Under the pieces are notes generated by a model. It had not been told where the DNA came from. It saw only the letters and a list, made by a program, of their open reading frames with translations, and ran no database searches. From contig NZ_NJIG01000002.1 of NCBI RefSeq assembly GCF_002209535.1, positions 434,001-498,000 on the forward strand: 64,000 nucleotides of DNA. The letters are read 5' to 3'. The translations under genes and the position numbers were made by a program. Source of the DNA: Achromobacter marplatensis. GTDB lineage: Bacteria; Pseudomonadota; Gammaproteobacteria; Burkholderiales; Burkholderiaceae_B. Positions 9,259 to 17,573 of the stretch are shown here, one piece after another. Position 1 is the first letter of the stretch; each line of letters begins with the position of its first letter.

Positions 9259-10038
9259 TCAATTATCCAGGTAGTGCGCACGCAGGACGTCCACATCCAC
9301 GTCCAGCACGTCGCGCAGATACGTGTCCATGCCGCCGTACGCGTCGTCGATCGCCTGCACTGACGCCTCCAGGTAGGCAGGGGCGACTTCCAGCAGCGGC
9401 ATCATGACGTCGTCGCGCACGCCGCGTTCCGCGGATTTGGCCAGGATCTCCTGGAAAAAGCGCGCGTTCCAGTGGTTCGATTCCAGGTAGTTCGCCACGA
9501 TGTCGTCTTGCGAAACGCCTAAGGCCGACAGCAGCAGCAACGAGGCGAAACCCGTGCGGTCCTTGCCGGCGGTGCAGTGGAACAACAGTGTCTTGCCGGT
9601 GGCAGCTGTCTTGAGAAAGCCGCCGAAGGGCGCCTGGTAGCGGGACGGGAATTCGCGGTAGATGTCCACCATCATCGCGTGGGCGGCGGCTTGCGTGCTT
9701 TCGCGCAGCTTGGGCAAGAGCACGGCCATGGCCATGTTGCCATCCAGCACGGGCGACGCGATCCAGGGGAAGCGTTTGCCGAAGTGGGGATCGTCCTGCG
9801 CTTTCTCGGTGTCGGCGCGGAAATCGATGACGGCTTCCAGCCCCAGCGTGCCCAGGAATTCCAGGTCTGCGGCACTGGCGCGGCCGGGATTGCCGCTGCG
9901 AAAGAGCTTGCCGTCACGCAGCCGCCGGCCATTCGCGCCGGTCAGGCCGCCCAGGTCGCGGGCGTTGTGCACGCTGTCCAGCGCGAGGCGGCGTCGGCCG
10001 GTGGCAAGCGGCGTGTCGGCAGGATTCGAACTGGGCAT
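9259..10038 (-). CDS. Tyrosine/serine protein phosphatase (Y_phosphatase3 family)
   Basis: This 259-residue phosphatase carries the C(X)5R active-site loop as HCTAGKDRTGFA. It begins with the family motif NARDLGGLTGANGRRLRDGKLFRSG, here read in parts as NARDLGGL and LFRSGNPGR. These enzymes hydrolyse phosphotyrosine or sometimes phosphoinositides; the substrate cannot be deduced. An upstream in-frame ATG exists, but AAGGA before MPSSNPADTP favours the 10038 start. No signal peptide is visible, which argues for a cytoplasmic enzyme. Confidence 0.87.
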   Translation of the reverse strand: MPSSNPADTPLATGRRRLALDSVHNARDLGGLTGANGRRLRDGKLFRSGNPGRASAADLEFLGTLGLEAVIDFRADTEKAQDDPHFGKRFPWIASPVLDGNMAMAVLLPKLRESTQAAAHAMMVDIYREFPSRYQAPFGGFLKTAATGKTLLFHCTAGKDRTGFASLLLLSALGVSQDDIVANYLESNHWNARFFQEILAKSAERGVRDDVMMPLLEVAPAYLEASVQAIDDAYGGMDTYLRDVLDVDVDVLRAHYLDN

Positions 10039-10122
10039 GGGGCAGGTTCCTTGCTCTTTGAGGCTTACCGATGATCGTATCACCGTGCCCCGCGCGCGCC
10101 GGGTGGCGGGCTACCTGGCGGG

Positions 10123-10614
10123 CTACCCCAGCTTGCCCAGCAAACCGATCAATTGGTGCTTTTGCGCCGGGCTCAGTTGCGCGCTGATGCGCGCGTCATG
10201 CGCCTGGACGGCTTGGGTGATCTCGGCCAGCACCGTTTCGCCGGCCTGGGTCATCGCCAGCGAATACGCGCGCTTGTCGCGTTCGGCTTCCCGCCGTTCG
10301 ACATAACCCAGGTCCTGCAGCTGGTTGACGATCTGCACGGCCCCAGAGCGCGCGATGCCCAGGATGCGGGCCAGGTCCGTGAGCTTCAAATTGGCGTTGG
10401 CGGCGATCAGAGACAGCGACGAAAAACGCTGAGGCGTGATGTCCCAGGGCGCCAACGCATTCAGGAAGTCTTCGTAGATCACGATCTGGGCGCGCCGGAT
10501 GGCGTAGCCGACCAGGTCGTCCAGCGCGCCGTAACGGATGCCGGGCACATGCGGATCGAAATGCTCGCCCCGCGCGGCGGGGCGCCGGGGGCGTTGGGAT
10601 GCGGCTCTGGACAT
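10123..10614 (-). CDS. MarR family transcriptional regulator
   Basis: This 163-residue winged-helix regulator has the MarR core LKLTDLARILGIARSGAVQIVNQL (read from about residue 80 onward) followed by the wing LGYVERREAERDKRAYSLAMT, whose DKR pattern is typical. It is divergent from the flavin monooxygenase operon, and a perfect palindrome lies between them, so it probably represses that operon and is relieved by a small aromatic ligand. The start MSRAASQRPR is taken 10 codons into the open frame; the basic N-terminus could be longer. Confidence 0.88.
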   Translation of the reverse strand: MSRAASQRPRRPAARGEHFDPHVPGIRYGALDDLVGYAIRRAQIVIYEDFLNALAPWDITPQRFSSLSLIAANANLKLTDLARILGIARSGAVQIVNQLQDLGYVERREAERDKRAYSLAMTQAGETVLAEITQAVQAHDARISAQLSPAQKHQLIGLLGKLG

Positions 10615-10711
10615 GGGGCGATCGCGATTAAGGGGCCTCAACACTAATGCACCTATTGTCGCCGCGCTACCGCATTACGGGAAATCCCCGGGGTGCGGAA
10701 GCCACCTGGAT

Positions 10712-10732
10712 TTTGTTATGTTGCATAACAAA
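10712..10732. promoter_or_regulatory. Palindromic MarR-type operator
   Basis: TTTGTTATG and CATAACAAA form a perfect 9-base inverted repeat around TTG, in an AT-rich patch 17 bases before the monooxygenase ATG. Size and symmetry match sites bound by MarR dimers, and a MarR gene is divergent from it. A hexamer TATGTT inside the left arm could be the -10, so binding would block RNA polymerase. Confidence 0.75.
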
Positions 10733-10749
10733 TAAAACCAGGAGCAGAC

Positions 10750-12015
10750 ATGCAAATCGTCATCGCCGGCGCCGGCATCGGCGGGCTGACGCTCGCCTTG
10801 ATGCTGCATCGGCGCGGCATCGATTGCCGCGTCTTTGAAAGCGCGCAGGAACTCAGGCCCTTGGGCGTCGGCATCAATCTGCTGCCGCACGCGATCAGCG
10901 AACTTGAACCTCTGGGCCTGCTGCCCGGCTTGGCCGAGCGCGCCATCGAGACCTCGCAACTGCACTACTACAACAAGTTCGGACAGCCGATCTGGCGCGA
11001 GCCGCGCGGCCTGGATGCCGGTTATCCGCTGCCGCAGTTCTCCGTGCATCGCGGGGAGTTCCAGATGCTGTTGGCGCAGACCGTACGCGCGCGGCTGGGT
11101 GAGGACGCCATCGTCACGGGCCGGTTGCTGGAATCGGTGGAACAGGACGCCTCTGGCGCCACGGCGCATTTCCGGTGCCGGGCTGACGGGGCCCTGCAAA
11201 GCGTGCGGGCGGACATCGTGGTGGGCGCCGACGGCATCCACTCGGCCCTGCGTCGCCAATTGCATCCCACGGGTGACGAACCGCGCTTCTCCGGCCGCAT
11301 GCTATGGCGCGCCGTGACCGAAGCGCCGCCGTACCTGGATGGCCGCAGCATGTTCATGGCCGGCCATCAGGACCAGAAATTCGTTTGCTACCCGATTTCA
11401 GAACCGCTGCGCCGGCAGGGGCGGTCATTGATCAACTGGATCGCCGAACTGTCGGTGCCGGGCGCGGAGTTGCCCGCAACCGATTGGAACCGACAGGTGG
11501 ACAAGTCCGTGTTTGCGGACCGCTTTGCGGATTGGCGTTGGGACTGGATTGACATCCCCGCCATCATCGACGGCGCGCAAGCGATCTACGAGTTCCCGCT
11601 GGTGGACCGTGACCCGTTGCCGCGCTGGACGCGGGGGCGCGTGACGCTGCTGGGCGATGCCGCGCATCCCATGTATCCCATCGGTTCAAACGGGTCGGCG
11701 CAGGCGATCCTGGACGCGCGCTGCCTGTCCGACTGGCTGGCGCAAGCGTTGAGCGGCGCGGTGCGTACGCCGGAGATCGCCTTGCTGGAATACGAGGCGG
11801 AGCGGCTGCCGCGCACGGCCGGCATCGTGTTGCGCAACCGCCTGAACGGGCCAGAGCAAGTGATGCAGATGGCCGAAGAGCGTGCGCCGCAAGGCTTTGA
11901 CGATATTGGCAACGTGATCGCGCCGCAGGAGCTGGCGGCGGTATCGTTGCGCTACAAACAACTCGCGGGATTCGATCCCGCCACCGTGCGCAAGAGCCGG
12001 GGGGAATCGCCATGA
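10750..12015 (+). CDS. Flavin-dependent monooxygenase (PhzS / salicylate-hydroxylase-like)
   Basis: This 421-residue enzyme of the group A flavoprotein monooxygenases has GAGIGGLTLALML at the N-terminus for FAD, VGADGIHSALRR in the middle, and GDAAHPMYPIGSNGSAQAI (about residue 300), the second FAD motif. The asparagine- and serine-rich version of that motif resembles PhzS-type oxidoreductases rather than classical aromatic hydroxylases. It overlaps the DUF3237 gene by four bases and is divergent from MarR. The likely role is NADH-dependent hydroxylation of an aromatic or heterocyclic compound; the substrate is unknown. Confidence 0.85.
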   Translation: MQIVIAGAGIGGLTLALMLHRRGIDCRVFESAQELRPLGVGINLLPHAISELEPLGLLPGLAERAIETSQLHYYNKFGQPIWREPRGLDAGYPLPQFSVHRGEFQMLLAQTVRARLGEDAIVTGRLLESVEQDASGATAHFRCRADGALQSVRADIVVGADGIHSALRRQLHPTGDEPRFSGRMLWRAVTEAPPYLDGRSMFMAGHQDQKFVCYPISEPLRRQGRSLINWIAELSVPGAELPATDWNRQVDKSVFADRFADWRWDWIDIPAIIDGAQAIYEFPLVDRDPLPRWTRGRVTLLGDAAHPMYPIGSNGSAQAILDARCLSDWLAQALSGAVRTPEIALLEYEAERLPRTAGIVLRNRLNGPEQVMQMAEERAPQGFDDIGNVIAPQELAAVSLRYKQLAGFDPATVRKSRGESP

Positions 12016-12509
12016 ACGACAAGACCCATGCAGCCGCCGCTATTGCGGACCCGTTGGCGCCGCAGCTAGAGCACGTGGCCACCGTCGTCGTCGAGGTCGG
12101 CGCGCCGCAGGAAGTGGGCGACACCCCGCAAGGCTGCCGCCGCGTCATTCCCATCACGGGTGGCACGGTGGACGGCCCGCGCCTGCGCGGCAAAGTCCTG
12201 CCTGGCGGCGCGGATTTCCAGGTGATCCGTTCGGCTACCTACACGGACATTCACGCACGCTACGTCATCGAAACGCCCGACGGCGAACGCATCTATGTCG
12301 AGAACACCGGCATCCGCACGGGGCACGCCGACGATATCGCCCGCCTGGTGCGCGGCGAAGCCGTCGACCCCGCCCGGATCTACTTCCGCAGCTACCCGCG
12401 CTTTGAAACCGCGTCGCCGGGCCTGGGCTGGATGAACGAAAGCCTGTTCATCGGCACGGGTGCGCGCTACCCCGACCGCGTCGAATTGCGCTTCTACCGC
12501 ATCTGCTGA
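12012..12509 (+). CDS. DUF3237 (UPF0311) domain protein
   Basis: This 165-residue protein matches the DUF3237 pattern: RRVIPITGGTVDGPRLRGKVLPGGADFQVIRS in pieces, then YVIETPDGERIYVENTGIR and a C-terminal FIGTGARYPDRVELRFYRI. The family is a small lipocalin-like beta barrel of unknown activity that often accompanies aromatic or organic-acid catabolic genes. Its ATGA overlap with the monooxygenase stop shows translational coupling, so it should act in the same pathway. Confidence 0.85.
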   Translation: MNDKTHAAAAIADPLAPQLEHVATVVVEVGAPQEVGDTPQGCRRVIPITGGTVDGPRLRGKVLPGGADFQVIRSATYTDIHARYVIETPDGERIYVENTGIRTGHADDIARLVRGEAVDPARIYFRSYPRFETASPGLGWMNESLFIGTGARYPDRVELRFYRIC

Positions 12510-12511
12510 AC

Positions 12512-12529
12512 CCGCGGCGGCCGCCGCGG
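12512..12529. repeat. 18-base perfect GC palindrome between genes
   Basis: CCGCGGCGG is followed directly by its reverse complement, giving a perfect 18-base palindrome two bases after the DUF3237 stop codon. No T run follows, so it is not a classical terminator. It could be an mRNA-processing hairpin that separates expression of the binding-protein gene. The same 9-mer occurs twice after that gene. Confidence 0.5.
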
Positions 12530-12559
12530 CATGGATAACAAGACCACTCGGAGACAACC

Positions 12560-13525
12560 ATGACATCGACGTTGCGCCGCTTGTTCGGCGGCTTCCTGCT
12601 ATGCCTGCCGTTCGCGGCGATGGCGCAATTTCCCAATGGCCCCGTGCGCCTGAACGTGGGCTTTCCGCCGGGTACGGGGCCGGACATCGTGGCCCGCACG
12701 CTATCGCAGCACATGGGGCCGCTGCTGGGCGAAAGCGTCGTGGTGGAAAACAAGGTGGGTGCAGGCGGGCAGATCGCCGCGCAGACGGTGGCGCGCAGTC
12801 CGGCGGACGGCCAGACGCTGCTGCTGGGGGAGGTCGGTTCCATCAGCATTTCGCCGGCGACCTATCGCAACCTGAACTACGACCCGCCGCGCGACTTCGC
12901 GCCTATCTCCGAAGTCGTGCGCGCCGACTTCGTGCTGGTGGTGCCGGCGGATTCGCCCTACCAGGATCTGGGCGCGTTCATCGACGGGGCCCGCAAGGCA
13001 TCGGACCGCCTTAATTTCGCGACCTTTGGCGCGGGCACCCCGGGGCATTTCGGCGCCGAGCTATTCGCCCGCGAAGCCAGCATGAAGATCGAAGCCATCC
13101 ACTACCGCTCCACGGGCGATGCCGTGTCCGGCCTGGTGTCCGGCGCGGTCCAGGCCGCCTTCGTGACCACGGCGCTGGCGGTGCCGCAGGTGCAGGGCGG
13201 CAAGCTGCGCGCGCTGGCGATCACCGGCGCGCACCGTTCGCCGGCCCTGGCGTCGGTGCCGACGTTTGCCGAACGCGGCTTGCCCGCGATCAACTTCGGC
13301 GCCTGGTTCGCGCTGTTCGCGCCTGCCGGTACGCCGGATGCCGTGCTGAACCGATTGCAGCGGGACAGCGCACAGGCGCTGCGCCAGCCTGCGGCGGTGC
13401 GCAGCCTGGGCGAGGCCGGTTTCGTGGTGGTCGGGTCCGACCGGCAAGCGCTGCAAGCCTTGCTGGCATCGGAATCCAGGCGCTGGTCAGACGTCGTGAA
13501 AGCGACGGGATTCCGCGCCGATTGA
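12560..13525 (+). CDS. Bug/TctC family periplasmic solute-binding protein
   Basis: This 321-residue protein has a Sec signal peptide cut near AMAQ (residue 22). The Bug-family first strand is FPNGPVRLNVGFPPGTGPDIVAR, seen here in two parts, and GAGGQIAAQTVARSPADGQTLL and FGAGTPGHFG follow. Bug proteins bind carboxylates or small amides for TctAB transporters or for signalling; no TctA/TctB gene is visible here. It follows the monooxygenase and DUF3237 genes by 50 bases, which suggests it binds their substrate or a product. It may be an orphan binding protein, as is common in this bacterial group. Confidence 0.88.
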   Translation: MTSTLRRLFGGFLLCLPFAAMAQFPNGPVRLNVGFPPGTGPDIVARTLSQHMGPLLGESVVVENKVGAGGQIAAQTVARSPADGQTLLLGEVGSISISPATYRNLNYDPPRDFAPISEVVRADFVLVVPADSPYQDLGAFIDGARKASDRLNFATFGAGTPGHFGAELFAREASMKIEAIHYRSTGDAVSGLVSGAVQAAFVTTALAVPQVQGGKLRALAITGAHRSPALASVPTFAERGLPAINFGAWFALFAPAGTPDAVLNRLQRDSAQALRQPAAVRSLGEAGFVVVGSDRQALQALLASESRRWSDVVKATGFRAD

Positions 13526-13605
13526 ATCGCCTGAAGCGGGTAGGCCGCGGCGGATAGACCGCGGCGGTCTGCCGGATGCCGGGGTCAGGTCAGCCGCCAC
13601 CGTCA

Positions 13606-14424
13606 TCAAGGCGATACCGGTGCCTCCGCCCCATAGGCCGCATGCAGCAATTCCATGAAGCGGGGCGCGGCGGGCAGGGCGGCCGCGCCGATCCGGTGCA
13701 CCGCCACCCCCGGCGTCCACGAGTTCATGACGACGGCGCCCCGCAGGTCTCGAAGGCTTTCCTGCGTGACGGCCTGCACCCGTTGCGGCACGCCCATTCG
13801 ATCCAGCTGGCGCTGCACGATGCCCATGGTCGTGCCGGTCAGCATCGCCGCATCCGGCCACACGACGGCCTCGCCGTCCCAGAAAGCCAGGTTCCAGATG
13901 GAGGCTTCGCTCAGGCGGCCTTGCCGATCCACGAACGCCGCATCATCGAAACCTTGCGCGGCGGCTGCGCGCAAGAGGTAGGTCTTGGCGACCTCGCCTA
14001 CATGCTTCACCGAAGGCAGCATCCGTTCATGCGGGATCGCCGCCAACGCCAGCGGACCGCCCGGCCCGGTAGCGGGCGGGCCGGTCCGCACCAGCAGTTC
14101 CGGCTGCACCTCGGGCCCTGCCACCGTGAATTCACCGGCGGGCGAATACACCGTGGCCACCAGCGAGACGTCCGCCGGCCCGGCCTGGATCGCCGCCCGC
14201 AGCGCCATCACGATCTGCTCGTCGGGCAAGGCTTGCCCGTACATCCCGATCGATGCCGCGTGTAGCCGTGCCAGATGCAGGTCCAGCCCGCGCACCCGCC
14301 CGTCCCGCACCTGCATGGCGGTGAAGTGGGCGTAGCCGGCAAACGCCAAGGGCGTCAGGTCCTGCAAGGTGGCCGGCTGGCCATTGCGGTGCGTGACGAA
14401 GGAAGCGGGCGGAGAGGTCGGCAT
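13606..14424 (-). CDS. Class IV aminotransferase family protein (aminodeoxychorismate lyase / BCAT-like)
   Basis: This 272-residue PLP enzyme of the BCAT/ADCL fold shows LAFAGYAHFTAMQVRDGRV near the start. The VKHVG segment holds the likely PLP lysine, and GFDDAAFVDRQGRLSEASIWNL, read in parts, is the conserved region before the phosphate-binding loop LTGTTMGIVQ. The open frame continues upstream through the LysR gene, but MPTSPPASFVTHRNG at 14424 is the family start. It is divergent from LysR and is presumably controlled by it. Reaction and substrate are unassigned. Confidence 0.82.
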   Translation of the reverse strand: MPTSPPASFVTHRNGQPATLQDLTPLAFAGYAHFTAMQVRDGRVRGLDLHLARLHAASIGMYGQALPDEQIVMALRAAIQAGPADVSLVATVYSPAGEFTVAGPEVQPELLVRTGPPATGPGGPLALAAIPHERMLPSVKHVGEVAKTYLLRAAAAQGFDDAAFVDRQGRLSEASIWNLAFWDGEAVVWPDAAMLTGTTMGIVQRQLDRMGVPQRVQAVTQESLRDLRGAVVMNSWTPGVAVHRIGAAALPAAPRFMELLHAAYGAEAPVSP

Positions 14425-14477
14425 GGAAGCTCCTGGAACGGGTTGATCATCAAGGGCTTCTACTATCCTTAATTGAA

Positions 14478-14490
14478 TTCCCCGGGGGAA
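14478..14490. promoter_or_regulatory. Inverted repeat in the aminotransferase/LysR divergent promoter
   Basis: TTCCCC and GGGGAA flank one G in the 108-base gap between the divergent aminotransferase and LysR genes. Symmetry and place fit a LysR-type site, but the motif lacks a clear T-N11-A pattern. It could equally arise by chance from the GC-rich run. Confidence 0.3.
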
Positions 14491-14532
14491 ACGAGTAATT
14501 TTCATCTGATCATTAAATTTGGCTTGAAGATC

Positions 14533-15456
14533 ATGAATCGACTGCTGCCCGGCACGCGCGCCCTTCGAACCTTTGAAGCCGCCGCGCGCCACCTGAACTT
14601 CACGCGGGCCGCCGACGAGGTCGGGCTGACGCCTGCCGCCGTCAGCTACCAGATCAAAGAGATCGAAGACCAGCTGGATGTCGTGCTGTTTACCCGCAGC
14701 AGCCGCAGCATCCAGTTGACGCCGGCGGGCGCGATCCTGTTCGAAGCGGCAGCCGATGCGCTGCAAACGCTGCAGCGCGCGGCTGCCAAAGCCAGACGCG
14801 TGAGCCGCGGATCCGAACATCTGCGCCTGTCGGTGGGGGCGCGCTTTGCCACCAACTGGCTGCTGCCCCGGCTGCCGCAGTTTCGTGCCGCGCATCCTGG
14901 GCTGGAATTGACGTTCGACATCAGCGACGAGGTGCGGGATTTTGACGCTGACGATGTCGACGTCGCGATCCGTTTCGGCGCGGGGAAATACCAAGGGGCG
15001 ATTGCACATCGCCTGTTCCATACCGAGGTGGTTCCCGTATGCAGCCCGGCGCTGCTGCGGGCCGGCCCGCCGTTGAGGACACCGCGCGACCTGTTTGCAC
15101 ACACGCTTTGCTACGTGGACTGCAAACCGGGCGGCGTGGTGTGGCCGAATTGGCCGATGTGGATGGCGGCAGCCGGCATCGATGGCTTTGACGACAGCCG
15201 TAGCGTCGCCTTCACCGAATCCAGCCACGTGGTGCAGGCCGTGATCGACGGCGGGGCGGTGGGGCTGGTGGAATGGGAACTCGTGGATCGGGACGTGCAG
15301 GCTGGCCGCCTGGTCCGGCTGTTCGACGTGGGTGTGCGGGTGGCGCCGGAGTACGCCTATTACCTGGTGCATCCGGCGGGCGCGGCGGCCGATTCCCGCG
15401 TGCAGGCGTTTCGGGATTGGATGCTTTCGGCCATGGCGAAGTCAGCGCTGCAATAG
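14533..15456 (+). CDS. LysR family transcriptional regulator (GcvA-like)
   Basis: This 307-residue regulator has an N-terminal winged helix: LRTFEAAARHLNFTRAADEVGLTPAAVSYQI, read in pieces within residues 10-45. A linker helix and an effector domain follow, starting near LRLSVGARFATNWLLPRL. The segment FDADDVDVAIRFGAG is typical of the GcvA/AmpR subgroup. The ATG in MNRLLPGTRALRTFE is preferred because the 20 codons upstream have no counterpart in the family. The divergent aminotransferase is its most likely target. Confidence 0.88.
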   Translation: MNRLLPGTRALRTFEAAARHLNFTRAADEVGLTPAAVSYQIKEIEDQLDVVLFTRSSRSIQLTPAGAILFEAAADALQTLQRAAAKARRVSRGSEHLRLSVGARFATNWLLPRLPQFRAAHPGLELTFDISDEVRDFDADDVDVAIRFGAGKYQGAIAHRLFHTEVVPVCSPALLRAGPPLRTPRDLFAHTLCYVDCKPGGVVWPNWPMWMAAAGIDGFDDSRSVAFTESSHVVQAVIDGGAVGLVEWELVDRDVQAGRLVRLFDVGVRVAPEYAYYLVHPAGAAADSRVQAFRDWMLSAMAKSALQ

Positions 15457-15622
15457 CGTCGTAGGGGCGTGCTATCCGCCCGATTGGGTTCATGAATAGA
15501 ACAGTTTGTTCCGACCCCAAACCCCGGATTTTTGACGGGAATGGGTTTTCCGGTCACAGGGCTGCCGGTAGAATCGCCTCGCATACCACCCCTCTATCTA
15601 CTGGTCGAAAGGTTATATTCTT

Positions 15623-16222
15623 ATGAGCAACGCTTATCTCGACGCCCTCAAGAAGCGCCGCACCCAATATTCGCTGGGCCGCAACCTGTCGGCCTCCAAA
15701 GAGGAACTGGCAACGCTGATCCAAGACGCGATCAAGCACAGCCCCTCGTCGTTCAATTCGCAAAGCTCGCGCGCCGTCATCCTGTTTGGCGCCGAAAGCA
15801 TCAAGCTGTGGGATCTGGCCATCGAAGCCGTGCGCAAGGTTGCGCCCGCCGAAGGCTTTGATAAGACCGAAGCCAAGCTCAAGAGCTTTGCCGCCGGCGT
15901 GGGCACGGTGCTGTTCTTCGAAGACCAGGACGTCGTGCGCAGCCTGCAAGAAAAGTTTGCCCTGTACGCCGACAACTTCCCGGTGTGGTCGGAACAAGCG
16001 GGCGGCATGGCCCAACTGTCGGTCTGGACTGCGTTGGCCAACGCCGGTGTCGGCGCCAGCCTGCAGCACTACAACCCGTTGATCGACGGTGTCGTGGCCA
16101 GCGAATGGAAGATCCCGGCATCGTGGAAGCTGCGCGCGCAAATGCCGTTCGGCTCGAACGAAAACGGCTTCGGCGACAAGGGTTTCATGGACGACGCCGA
16201 ACGTTTCCGCGTGGTCGGCTGA
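15623..16222 (+). CDS. Nitroreductase family protein (HBN1/Frm2-like)
   Basis: This 199-residue protein has the FMN-binding pattern of the small nitroreductases: an N-terminal LKKRRTQYSLGRNL with the RR flavin-phosphate contact, then HSPSSFNSQSSRAVILFG, and a C-terminal FGSNENGFGDKGFMDDAERF. This short subgroup resembles yeast HBN1/Frm2 and bacterial oxidoreductases of fatty-acid or stress function. It is monocistronic and followed by a strong terminator. A TAGAAT hexamer lies in the 166-base upstream gap, but I find no convincing -35. Confidence 0.88.
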   Translation: MSNAYLDALKKRRTQYSLGRNLSASKEELATLIQDAIKHSPSSFNSQSSRAVILFGAESIKLWDLAIEAVRKVAPAEGFDKTEAKLKSFAAGVGTVLFFEDQDVVRSLQEKFALYADNFPVWSEQAGGMAQLSVWTALANAGVGASLQHYNPLIDGVVASEWKIPASWKLRAQMPFGSNENGFGDKGFMDDAERFRVVG

Positions 16223-16271
16223 TCGGATTATCTCGGGCGCTGACTGGCGCTCGATATCATCCACGAATTCC

Positions 16272-16313
16272 AACCCGCATTTCCCGAACAGGGGAATGCG
16301 GGTTTTCTTTTTT
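16272..16313 (+). terminator. Rho-independent terminator of the nitroreductase gene
   Basis: AACCCGCATTTCCC pairs with GGGGAATGCGGGTT as a 14-base stem with one G-U pair and a 5-base loop, GAACA. TTCTTTTTTTT follows directly. It lies 50 bases after the nitroreductase stop and is the strongest terminator in the window. Confidence 0.92.
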
Positions 16314-16457
16314 TTACGGGATGCGACCAAGCGGCAGGCGCCACAAAACCCGCGCGATACGCAGTGCATAATGGCGGCTGACTGGCCCCCACCCGTTCCA
16401 GGGACGGGGCTGCAAATACTGCCGCATCAATAAGCGCGCGATTCGAGGAGATTGCTG

Positions 16458-17513
16458 TTGGATCCAATACTCGCCGGACTGTCGACTTCCCTGCCTCAGG
16501 CCAAATCGGTCGAGCAATTGACCCGCCCGTTGCTGGACATGCTGGGCAGCGTGACAGGATTGGAATCCACCTACCTTACCTCGATCGATCTGAAGGACGA
16601 TCTGCAGCACGTGCGCTTTGCGCGCAACGTGGGCGATCTGCAGATTCCCGAAGGCTTGTCGGTCCCGTGGTCGGACACCTTGTGCAAGCGCGCGCTGGAA
16701 GAAGGCCGCATGTGCACAAGCGATGTCTCCCAATGCTGGCCCGATTCCGACGCCGCCCGCCAATTGAGCATCCAGACGTATGTCAGCGCGCCCGTGCGCA
16801 CCGATGAAGGAATGCTGCTGGGCACGTTGTGCGCGGCCAGCGCGCAACAGCACCAGATCGCTCCGCAGGCAGAAACCGTGTTGAAGCTGTTTTCCAACGT
16901 GATCGCCAACTTCCTGGAGCGCGAGCTGTTGATGGAGCAACTGCACGCCGCCAACGTCCGCCTGATGTCCTACGCGCTGACTGATCCGCTGACGGGGCTG
17001 CCCAACCGCCGCGCGCTGTACGAAGAGCTTGAACGCCTGGAAAAGCGTGCCTTGCGCGAAGGCGGCAGCGTGCTGGTGGGCGTGATCGACCTGGATGGGT
17101 TCAAGGGCATCAACGACACTTACGGACACCAGCAAGGCGACGTGTTCCTGCAGGAGATCTCGCGCCGCCTGGCCGGCACGCTGCGCACGTCGGACATGCT
17201 GGGCCGCATCGGCGGCGACGAATTCGTGCTGATCGGCCCCGGCCCCGCCATCGAACGCGGCAATACGGGCCCCGGGGGCGAAGCCCTGCGCGGCGAAGCC
17301 GAAGACGCGGCCCGTTCGCTGGAGGAACGCGCGACGGCGGCCACCATCGGCCGGTATCAGCTGGGCGACGCGGTGGTGCCCTACGAGGGCGCAAGCGTGG
17401 GCGTCGTGGCGGTAGACCCGCGGGGCCTGGACGCCGAGGCGGCGGTTCGCCTGGCCGATGCGCGCATGTACGAGATCAAACGGGCGCGCAAAGGGGCGCG
17501 GACCATACATTGA
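16458..17513 (+). CDS. GAF-GGDEF diguanylate cyclase
   Basis: This protein of about 351 residues makes the second messenger cyclic di-GMP. Residues 5-150 form a GAF sensor domain (LLGTLCAAS near 120), followed by a coiled linker and a GGDEF domain (TDPLTGLPNRRALYEEL, active site GRIGGDEF at about 250-256). RTSD five residues before the active site is the classical product-inhibition I-site, so feedback control is likely. No ATG opens this frame in a plausible place. GAGGAG at 16445 lies 1 base before a TTG at 16452 and 7 bases before a TTG at 16458; the latter spacing is normal, so I use that TTG. Confidence 0.88.
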   Translation: MDPILAGLSTSLPQAKSVEQLTRPLLDMLGSVTGLESTYLTSIDLKDDLQHVRFARNVGDLQIPEGLSVPWSDTLCKRALEEGRMCTSDVSQCWPDSDAARQLSIQTYVSAPVRTDEGMLLGTLCAASAQQHQIAPQAETVLKLFSNVIANFLERELLMEQLHAANVRLMSYALTDPLTGLPNRRALYEELERLEKRALREGGSVLVGVIDLDGFKGINDTYGHQQGDVFLQEISRRLAGTLRTSDMLGRIGGDEFVLIGPGPAIERGNTGPGGEALRGEAEDAARSLEERATAATIGRYQLGDAVVPYEGASVGVVAVDPRGLDAEAAVRLADARMYEIKRARKGARTIH

Positions 17514-17573
17514 ATTCGGGGGCGGCCGCACGGCGCTATATTGAGGCGATCTCCCCTCAACCTGGAGCGTTCC

